DNA from: an uncultured Porphyromonas sp.
GTDB lineage: Bacteria > Bacteroidota > Bacteroidia > Bacteroidales > Porphyromonadaceae
NCBI GenBank assembly: GCA_946997275.1
Contig: CAMPUN010000020.1
Coordinates: forward strand, 1-10,135
Length of the DNA: 10,135 nucleotides
Reading direction: 5' to 3'
The position numbers and the translations under genes are program-made. The notes beneath the pieces are model-generated. The model did no database searches. It was not told the origin of the DNA and saw only the letters and a program-made list of their open reading frames with translations. Shown piece by piece: positions 1 through 4,949 of this stretch. The stretch's first letter is position 1, and each line of letters begins with the position of its first letter.

Positions 1-94
1 CAAAACGATGTACTTCAAAGCACTCCGCTCATTTCTAAATCGTTACCTATCCACATCGCTCCAAACGGTAACCTCTTACTTCTCAGCTAGATAG
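1..94 (+). other. Left-edge segment, possible 3' end of an upstream gene
   Basis: Two plus-strand frames are open from the window edge: one ends in TAG at 88-90, the other in TAG at 92-94. The second would end in a short basic, aromatic-containing tail (about 30 residues, closing with SYFSAR). Neither tail is long enough for me to recognise a family, and both could be chance. No minus-strand gene is supported here. The stretch is listed so that a reader knows a neighbouring gene may end just inside the window. Confidence 0.25.
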
Positions 95-166
95 TCCGAA
101 ACCAAAAAATCCTGGAGGATTGATTCGTCGCACGGCTGGTTGCGAGGTGCTTTGACCTCAAAGTGG

Positions 167-174
167 TACCTTTG
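167..174 (+). promoter_or_regulatory. Putative Bacteroidota -7 element (TACCTTTG) for mazG
   Basis: TACCTTTG fits the Bacteroidota -7 consensus TAnnTTTG and lies 21 nt before the mazG ATG, so transcription would start near 181 with a very short leader. The -33 partner is weak: a TTG at 140-142 leaves 24 nt, longer than the usual 19 or so. A small 5-bp hairpin (GAGGT 144-148 with ACCTC 155-159) sits between the two elements. The -7 match is seen directly; the promoter role is inferred. Confidence 0.45.
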
Positions 175-195
175 CACTGTAATAACTGACAAGCT

Positions 196-987
196 ATGAT
201 ACACAGCAAAGATGAACGGCTGGAGGCTTTCTCCCGTCTACTGGATGTCCTCGACAATCTGCGTACCCACTGCCCCTGGGATCGCAAGCAGACGAATGAG
301 TCGCTACGGGCTAACACGATCGAGGAGGTCTACGAGCTCAGCGATGCGCTACAGCAAGGTGATACGAATGCGGTGTGCAAGGAGCTGGGCGATGTGCTCC
401 TGCATGTCCTCTTCTATGCGCGCATAGGAGATGAGCAGGGGGACTTTGACATTGTGGATGTGTGCAACAAGCTGTGCAACAAGCTCATCTTTCGCCACCC
501 GCATATCTATGCGACTGAGCAGGTCGAGGATGCGGGCCAGGTGGTGCAGCTATGGGAGCAGGTGAAGCAAAAGGAGAAGGACGGCAATAAGTCGGTCCTC
601 TCGGGCGTACCGTCGGCTTTGCCAGCACTGATCAAGGCGTACCGCATACAGGACAAGGCGCGTGCCGTCGGCTTCGACTGGCAGGAGCGTGAGGAGGTCT
701 GGGCGAAGGTGCGCGAAGAGCTACAGGAGGTCGAGCAGGAGATGACTTCGGGGAGTGCCGATGATCTAGAAGCTGAGGTAGGGGACTTGCTCTTTAGCAT
801 TGTCAATGCGGCTCGCCTCTACGGGGTCAACCCGGACAATGCACTGGAGCGGACGAATCGTAAGTTTATTGAGCGCTTTGAGTACATTGAGCGGACCGCT
901 AAGGAGCATGGCAAAAGCATCACCGACCTCTCGCTAGAGGAGATGGAGACGCTATGGCAGGAGGCAAAGAAGGGTATCAACCAATAG
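196..987 (+). CDS. mazG: Nucleoside triphosphate pyrophosphohydrolase MazG
   Basis: MazG hydrolyses (d)NTPs to NMP and pyrophosphate in the cytoplasm, clearing abnormal nucleotides and, in some bacteria, affecting (p)ppGpp-linked stress responses. The 263-residue product has the two-domain architecture of full-length bacterial MazG; as I recall, the E. coli protein is the same length. The N-terminal domain has the hallmark HCPWD at 25-29 followed by KQT, then IEEVYE at 42-47 (the ExxE Mg2+ ligands) and ELGD at 63-66. The second domain repeats the pattern with EELQE at 174-178 and EVGD at 194-197, then the conserved N-rich tail with NRKFIERF at 221-228. Both metal-binding halves look intact. 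The ATG at 196 gives the expected N-terminus a short distance before CPWD. It is the first gene of a tight cluster; the next ATG follows after 13 nt. Confidence 0.95.
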   Translation: MIHSKDERLEAFSRLLDVLDNLRTHCPWDRKQTNESLRANTIEEVYELSDALQQGDTNAVCKELGDVLLHVLFYARIGDEQGDFDIVDVCNKLCNKLIFRHPHIYATEQVEDAGQVVQLWEQVKQKEKDGNKSVLSGVPSALPALIKAYRIQDKARAVGFDWQEREEVWAKVREELQEVEQEMTSGSADDLEAEVGDLLFSIVNAARLYGVNPDNALERTNRKFIERFEYIERTAKEHGKSITDLSLEEMETLWQEAKKGINQ

Positions 988-1000
988 TCCTGACTTCGCT

Positions 1001-1930
1001 ATGATCGCATGTAGTCTCTCTAAGCAAACTTGCCCGCATTGCCACAACAGCAGCTACACCGAGCTGTGGGAGTGTGAGGATCATCTGGTCTCGCATGAGC
1101 GGTATGCGATAGGGCGCTGCAACCAGTGCGGACTGCTACAGACCTTGACGCCGCCTCCCGCAGAGGAGCTAGGACACTACTACGACAGCTCTGACTATCT
1201 GAGCCATCAGACTGAGGGGCGGGGCGGTATGGCGCGCATCTATCGTGCGGTGAAGCGCTACCGCATAGGACGGCGTGTACGGACCGCTCGCAAGCTCTGT
1301 GCGACAGCTCCGCAGATGATGCTGGAGGTCGGGGCGGGTGTCGGAGCTTTTGCCAATGCTATGCAGGAGCGAGGGTGCAAGGCTTATGTCGTGGAGCAGA
1401 GCAAAGCGGCACGAGAGCTGTGCACTCAGAAGATTCCCAGCGAGCAACTCTTCGCTACGACACAAGAGCTGGTGGCGCACACCGATCTATCTGGTCAGCT
1501 AGACTTAGTCTGTCTGTGGCATAGTTTGGAGCATTTGCCAGATTTGGCCGATCAGCTGGAGATTTACGATAAACTTCTCAAGCCTGGGGGAACGCTTTGC
1601 ATCGCTGTGCCTAATGCGCAGAGCTTTGACGCTAGCTATTACCGAGAGCTATGGGCTGCCTACGATGTGCCACGGCATCTGTGGCACTTTACGCCACACT
1701 CGATGCGGCAAACGGTTGAGGCGCACCACTTTTCTCTAAAGAAGATTCGCCCGCAGCGGCTAGATGTCTACTACATTGCACTGCTGAGCGAAAGCTACAA
1801 GCAGGGTGGACGCACGAACTGGGTCACTTGGCTCAAAGCTTTTGGCGTGGGCTTCTCTTACCACGTACGCTCTCTCTTTACACCGATGAGAGCGAGCGCG
1901 TTGCTCTACCACTTCGTCCGTCAATCGTGA
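1001..1930 (+). CDS. Class I SAM-dependent methyltransferase with N-terminal zinc ribbon
   Basis: A predicted cytosolic methyltransferase of 309 residues. An N-terminal Cys4 zinc-ribbon-like module is visible (CPHC at 11-14 and CNQC at 40-43). The Rossmann methyltransferase domain follows: motif I as LEVGAGVG at 108-115, an acidic post-I residue E132 for the SAM ribose, WHSLEHL at 173-179 as motif II/III, and KPGG at 194-197. A PRHLWHFTP block at 224-232 is typical of the Methyltransf_23-like enzymes that carry this ribbon and act on sugars, lipids or other small acceptors. The acceptor cannot be told from sequence. It starts 13 nt after mazG. Its TGA stop (1928-1930) shares the A with the next gene's ATG, so the two are probably translationally coupled. 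The fold is confident; the pathway is unknown. Confidence 0.88.
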   Translation: MIACSLSKQTCPHCHNSSYTELWECEDHLVSHERYAIGRCNQCGLLQTLTPPPAEELGHYYDSSDYLSHQTEGRGGMARIYRAVKRYRIGRRVRTARKLCATAPQMMLEVGAGVGAFANAMQERGCKAYVVEQSKAARELCTQKIPSEQLFATTQELVAHTDLSGQLDLVCLWHSLEHLPDLADQLEIYDKLLKPGGTLCIAVPNAQSFDASYYRELWAAYDVPRHLWHFTPHSMRQTVEAHHFSLKKIRPQRLDVYYIALLSESYKQGGRTNWVTWLKAFGVGFSYHVRSLFTPMRASALLYHFVRQS

Positions 1931-3120
1931 TGAAGGTAAGACAGCTACTGGGGGCGATCCTACTACTGCTAGCCCCGATCTCCGTACTCTGCGCTAGCAA
2001 TGTCGCGGAGCTGGGCGTGGACTCGGTGCATCTGCGCGTGGGGGTAGACGCAGTGACCTTCTTTCGCAATAATGAGTACCACTCAGACTATCAGCTCGGC
2101 TATACGCTCCCTGGGTGGCAGCTGAGCCCCACGGTGGCGCTGGAGCATCGCAAGGTGCGACTCGTCGGAGGGGCTTACAGCCTCACTTTACTAGGGGCAC
2201 AGCGCTATCCACGAGGTGGCTGGTACGACCACTTGCCACACTGGGGGGCCAAGCCTGAGGAGCAGGGAAGTGGCGTGCATCTGCGTCCTATTCTCTCCTT
2301 ACAATACAGACCGAACGACCATATCAACGTCTCGATGGGGACGCTCCTCGGAGCTAAGACGGTGGCGCTACGAGGTGTCGCCTCGTCTACCGTCGATCAA
2401 GGCGGGTCACTCTCGCTCGTCTCTCCACTCTACGATCCTGAGTACAGCTTCACACGAGACCCAGCGCAGGGTGCGATGATCCAGCTAAGCTATCCACGCT
2501 TTGACCTAGAGGCGCTTATTGATTGGCAAGGGTTTATCTTCCCTGGAGAGACTCATCAGGAGGCTTTTGCAGCACTGTTGGTGACTGCTTACAGGCTTTA
2601 CGATAAGGAGCCTTGGTGCGTACAGTTCACTGGTCAGGCTACGGCCCATCATCGGGCAGGCGAGATACAGAAAATGTCGCCACCAGACACGCTACACACC
2701 TATCTGGCGGGAGCTACGGGGCTAACTACACAATATAAATATGCTACGAAGGGGGCGGTCGAAGGTTCGCTGCACTTCTTGGGCTCCTCGCTACGTGACG
2801 GCAAGCCTGAGCCTCCTCTTGGATATGGCCTCTATGGTCGCTTGGCTTGGCGACATAAGTTCCTTCGCTTAGCGGCTGATGCTACCTACGGACACAACTA
2901 CTATGCGCCATACGGGGGACCGCTCCTTTCGTCGGCTCGTACAGCAGACGACCAATGGCGACTGGGCGTTTATCCAGCACTAGACGTGCCTCTCTCGGGC
3001 TTCGGGGACTTGCGCCTGGAGGGTGCCCTCTGGTGGAACCGTCGCACCGCTACGCCGAGCCGTCTGAGTCATATGCTCTCCCTGACGCTCACCTTTCACT
3101 ACGACAAAGTATTTCGCTAA
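1930..3120 (+). CDS. Exported outer-membrane beta-barrel-like protein of unknown function
   Basis: A 396-residue protein starting at the ATG that overlaps the methyltransferase stop (TGATG). An in-frame ATG at 1828 would add 34 residues, but it lies deep inside the methyltransferase gene and would bury the signal peptide, so 1930 is preferred. Residues 1-22 are a Sec signal peptide: basic start (MKVRQ), leucine-rich core, and probable cleavage after VLCA. No lipobox cysteine is placed correctly, so it is not a lipoprotein. The mature part has alternating hydrophobic/polar strands with many aromatic residues and ends in an amphipathic strand (LSLTLTFHYDKVF), as expected for an outer-membrane barrel. 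An early FFRNNEYHSDYQ segment resembles the N-terminal FDNxEY-type motif I recall in uncharacterised Bacteroidota outer-membrane proteins. No enzymatic motif is recognisable. It may serve an envelope process together with the coupled methyltransferase, but that is inference. Confidence 0.72.
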   Translation: MKVRQLLGAILLLLAPISVLCASNVAELGVDSVHLRVGVDAVTFFRNNEYHSDYQLGYTLPGWQLSPTVALEHRKVRLVGGAYSLTLLGAQRYPRGGWYDHLPHWGAKPEEQGSGVHLRPILSLQYRPNDHINVSMGTLLGAKTVALRGVASSTVDQGGSLSLVSPLYDPEYSFTRDPAQGAMIQLSYPRFDLEALIDWQGFIFPGETHQEAFAALLVTAYRLYDKEPWCVQFTGQATAHHRAGEIQKMSPPDTLHTYLAGATGLTTQYKYATKGAVEGSLHFLGSSLRDGKPEPPLGYGLYGRLAWRHKFLRLAADATYGHNYYAPYGGPLLSSARTADDQWRLGVYPALDVPLSGFGDLRLEGALWWNRRTATPSRLSHMLSLTLTFHYDKVFR

Positions 3121-3148
3121 AGGGTGCGGGCAGCGCTTCTTTTAGATG

Positions 3149-3172
3149 AAAGGAATGTTGTGCTTCCTTTTT
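3149..3172 (+). terminator. Probable intrinsic terminator after the barrel gene
   Basis: A perfect 7-bp inverted repeat, AAAGGAA (3149-3155) and TTCCTTT (3164-3170), encloses an 8-nt loop and runs into five T's (3168-3172). It lies 28 nt after the barrel gene stop. The stem is A/T-rich, so it is modest on its own; a second hairpin follows directly. Confidence 0.5.
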
Positions 3173-3186
3173 AGAAACAACCGTTT

Positions 3187-3220
3187 AGGCTGTCTGCTTT
3201 TGATTAAGTAGGCAGCCTTT
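3187..3220. terminator. Second hairpin between the convergent barrel and regulator genes
   Basis: An 11-bp stem with two G-U wobbles pairs 3187-3197 (AGGCTGTCTGC) with 3208-3218 (GTAGGCAGCCT) around a 10-nt loop, followed by a short T-rich stretch on the plus strand. Genes on both sides point toward it. The T tract favours the plus strand; on the minus strand the hairpin lies about 25 nt past the regulator stop but lacks a good U tract. Confidence 0.5.
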
Positions 3221-3250
3221 ACTTTTGACTGTACGAGGCAGCTTTTACTT
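3211..3250. repeat. Two-copy 14-bp imperfect direct repeat (GGCAGCyTTTACTT)
   Basis: GGCAGCCTTTACTT at 3211-3224 recurs as GGCAGCTTTTACTT at 3237-3250 (13 of 14 identical, 26-bp period). The second copy covers the regulator's stop codon. The left terminator arm at 3187-3197 can pair with either copy (11 bp with the first, about 9 bp with the second), so the duplication yields alternative hairpins. It may simply be a small tandem duplication. Confidence 0.5.
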
Positions 3251-3760
3251 CTTATTGCTCTGAGGAACGAATATCTCGTAGCTCCCGTCACTATAAAAGA
3301 TGCGTATCTCGTGAACTTCACGTTCTGGAGCCTCTGGCTGGTGAAGCATCTGACGTATCTGCTCAACCTCCTCTCTGGTAAATGGAAAGGGCGCTCCCTG
3401 ACTCTGTGAAGTATGCTCAGTCGTGAGCTCTCGCTGCACAGGCTGTGCTGGCTGAAGAGATGAAGCGCCACCGCCCTCATAACTACCAAAGAGCGTGCCC
3501 TCTAAAGAGGTCGTGACGCTCTTCTCCTCTTCGCGCTTAGGAGCTCCCTTGCCAAAGAGTAGCCACTCATAGCTCCACGATGGATAGGCAGCGATGATAT
3601 TATTCAGCGTCTCTATGGTGGGACGATTGCGCCCGTTGAGCATATGGCTGATGACAGACGGCGTGATACCCGCCTCTGTCGCAAAAGCTGTCGCGTTTAG
3701 CTCCATGGACTCCATCATGTAGCGTACACGCTCTATAATTCCCTCTGATTCGATCAACAT
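3245..3760 (-). CDS. XRE-family helix-turn-helix transcriptional regulator
   Basis: A 171-residue DNA-binding protein. Residues about 7-66 form a Cro/C1-type HTH: ERVRYMMESMELNATAFA covers the first helices, AGITPSVISHMLNGRNRPT (30-48) the turn and recognition helix, and then comes YPSWSYEWLLFGKG (59-72), the ending typical of Bacteroidota XRE proteins. A low-complexity Gln/Ser/Pro/Thr linker (about 80-125) leads to a short C-terminal segment REVHEIRIFYSDGSYEIFVP (147-166), which I recall at the end of related Bacteroidota regulators. The frame stays open upstream to an ATG at 3922, but the promoter at 3830-3859 lies inside that extension, so it cannot be translated from this promoter. An ATG at 3802 is possible, but the ATG at 3760 matches the family start (MLIxSEGIIERV) and is preceded by a purine-rich GAGAGAGAGA. 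Targets are unknown; dyad repeats around the promoter suggest autoregulation. Confidence 0.85.
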   Translation of the reverse strand: MLIESEGIIERVRYMMESMELNATAFATEAGITPSVISHMLNGRNRPTIETLNNIIAAYPSWSYEWLLFGKGAPKREEEKSVTTSLEGTLFGSYEGGGASSLQPAQPVQRELTTEHTSQSQGAPFPFTREEVEQIRQMLHQPEAPEREVHEIRIFYSDGSYEIFVPQSNKK

Positions 3761-3768
3761 AGTCTCTC

Positions 3769-3877
3769 TCTCTATCACATATTCATTTGTAACGACCAGC
3801 ATCACGGTCGTCTGAAATGTATTGCCATACAAATGTAGTAAATACAATTGAGATGGCAAGCGATTCTGTGATAGAGA
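3769..3877. repeat. Nested inverted repeats around the regulator promoter
   Basis: Three dyads are visible. The outer arms are TCTCTATCAC (3769-3778) and GTGATAGAGA (3868-3877), a perfect 10-bp pair centred at 3823, the predicted transcription start. ACGACC (3792-3797) and GGTCGT (3806-3811) form a 6-bp pair with an 8-nt loop in the leader. TGTAT (3818-3822) and ATACA (3827-3831) form a short dyad at the start site, and TGTATT (3818-3823) also pairs with AATACA (3841-3846). They are candidate operators; the purine-rich outer arm near the ATG also serves as the putative ribosome-binding region, so part of this may be coincidence. Confidence 0.4.
3830..3859 (-). promoter_or_regulatory. Bacteroidota-type promoter of the HTH regulator
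   Basis: Read on the minus strand, TTG (3859-3857) is followed by exactly 19 nt and then TACATTTG (3837-3830), a textbook -33/-7 arrangement for Bacteroidota sigma factor. Transcription would begin near 3823, giving a leader of about 63 nt to the preferred ATG at 3760. The position rules out the longer reading of the gene from 3922. Confidence 0.65.
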
Positions 3878-4482
3878 TACGTCTTTTGTGGCTGACTCAT
3901 CAGATAGTGCATGGTTTTCCACTTACATCTTATCTGCACATATCGGAACCTATAAACTGGTCAATAGATAGTTACATATGCTTTTTAGCAGGGTAGAGTA
4001 GGGGAGAGCTGCCAGCGATCAATATACAATCAGATATTAGTATGGAATTGCTTGCCGAATTAAACATAACTGGCTCATAACTAGTACATAGAAGATGATT
4101 TTCAGACGCTTATAATATCGTGAAACGTCAGACATTACAACTGAATCTTCCATTGTGCAACTGTGATAAGTTGGAGGAGTATAGTGATATTAAGCATGCA
4201 ATGATACAGTTGTGAAGCAATTGAAATGTATTGCGCCGGGGAGAATTTCATTTGTGACGCCTGGCGCTGTTTAATTGTGATTGCCTTGTTTCTTCTTTAG
4301 GCCTCTGTATTTGCCTTGTCAATGCTTACGCCTAGTAACTGGTCAAGACGAATGACTAGACCATCAAGAGATGATAAACTAGTAAGAAGGATTGGGGGCT
4401 AGCAAAGAGTCTTTGATTTTTAGATCAGGGAGTGAAGAATTATATAGGGTAAGTTCATTTGCGCCTCTATGAAGGAAATCGC

Positions 4483-4823
4483 AAATTCCTCGGTGGAAAT
4501 CTTGGATTATCCAGTGAGGCGTCGGAAAATTCTTCGGACTTGAGATTGCATACTTCGGAAGTTTCATTTCATTCTTCCGAAGTTTCATTTCTCGCCCCAG
4601 TGGAGAATTTTCATTTTCCAGCTAGCTATTGAGAAATTCCTCGGGAGAGATTCGAATCATCTCAAATGTCTGAGTAATCAGCGTCGGTCTGTAGCGCTGC
4701 ATAGTGATGCTCAGGTTACATTCTCCTTGCTTATTCTTATGCGCAGTTCCTAGAAAACTAACTATTTTCGTAAGTATTAGACTGATTCCTCGGACAGCTT
4801 TACTAAATCTTCGTAAGTTTCAG
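4483..4823. repeat. Mosaic of short interspersed repeats (AAATTCyTCGG and related)
   Basis: AAATTCCTCGG occurs at 4483-4493 and 4634-4644, with variants AAATTCTTCGG at 4527-4537 and GATTCCTCGG at 4784-4793, all on the same strand. TTCGTAAGTATTAG (4767-4780) and TTCGTAAGTTTCAG (4810-4823) form a near-identical pair with a 43-bp period. CCAGTG followed closely by a GAAAATTC/GAATTTTC-type block also recurs (near 4511 and 4598). No open frame or terminal inverted repeat typical of an insertion sequence is visible. I cannot name the repeat family; similar intergenic mosaics may exist elsewhere in the genome. Confidence 0.5.
4552..4591. repeat. Perfect 10-bp hairpin overlapping a 13-bp direct repeat
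   Basis: ACTTCGGAAG (4552-4561) and CTTCCGAAGT (4574-4583) are exact reverse complements around a 12-nt loop. GAAGTTTCATTTC also occurs twice exactly, at 4558-4570 and 4579-4591 (21-bp period, close to two helical turns). The hairpin has no following T tract as a plus-strand terminator. The regular spacing would suit paired protein binding on one DNA face. Confidence 0.6.
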
Positions 4824-4870
4824 AATGAGTTTTATGTTTAGTTAGATAGGCTGATTATAAGAATTGAGGA

Positions 4871-4903
4871 TTAAGTTTAGGGGATTCCCCTCTTTTTGCT
4901 TAA
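4871..4903 (+). promoter_or_regulatory. Leader hairpin with T tract upstream of the fimbrillin
   Basis: AGGGG (4879-4883) pairs with CCCCT (4887-4891) over a 3-nt loop and is followed by five T's (4893-4897). An outer pair, TTAAG (4871-4875) with CTTAA (4899-4903), can close a larger stem. It lies about 50 nt before the fimbrillin ATG. It looks like a small terminator or attenuator; the inner stem is short. No strong TAnnTTTG promoter is visible between here and the ATG. Weak candidates are TATGTTTA at 4833-4840 and TAAGTTTA at 4872-4879. Confidence 0.35.
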
Positions 4904-4949
4904 CTTCGCACTAGAAGCGAGGAAATCACTCATTTATATATAATCTCCT

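Larger units (their letters stand above)
3761..4949. other. Long AT-rich intergenic region, no convincing gene
   Basis: About 1.19 kb separates the regulator (leftward) from the fimbrillin (rightward). Its left end holds the regulator promoter. From 3923 to about 4480 I see no reading frame with family character; all frames are broken, and only scattered short repeats occur (AACTGGTCAA at 3955-3964 and 4337-4346; TGAAATGTATTGC at 3813-3825 and 4222-4234). From about 4480 to 4825 the sequence is a mosaic of short repeats, listed separately. A 69-codon minus-strand frame at 4379-4588 runs through this mosaic and is not credible as a gene. The right end carries a small hairpin and the fimbrillin leader. 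Composition is visibly poorer in G+C than the flanking genes. The region may be long-range regulatory DNA, a small RNA locus or the relic of a lost segment. Confidence 0.6.

Noticed and set aside
507..806. Antisense frame across mazG (99 codons)
   Set aside because: Serine-rich shadow of a well-supported mazG; no start context or family resemblance.
1828..1929. 34-residue N-terminal extension of the barrel protein
   Set aside because: It lies inside the methyltransferase gene in another frame and would place the signal peptide internally; the TGATG start at 1930 gives a normal signal peptide.
3761..3922. N-terminal extension of the XRE regulator to the ATG at 3922
   Set aside because: The extension covers the regulator's own -33/-7 promoter and dyads, and family members start at the equivalent of the ATG at 3760.
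3813..4346. Ancestral duplication linking 3813-3964 with 4222-4346
   Set aside because: Two exact short matches exist (TGAAATGTATTGC and AACTGGTCAA), but their offsets differ (409 and 382 bp) and the sequence between them is unrelated, so a simple duplication is not supported.
4379..4588. 69-codon minus-strand frame beginning MKLRKNEMKLPKYA
   Set aside because: It is generated by the GAAGTTTCATTTC/ACTTCGGAAG repeats on the opposite strand, shows no family character, and lies in a gap whose other frames are equally broken.
3923..4949. Insertion sequence, CRISPR array or tRNA in the intergenic gap
   Set aside because: No transposase frame, no terminal inverted repeats with target duplication, no regular repeat-spacer pattern and no cloverleaf could be found.
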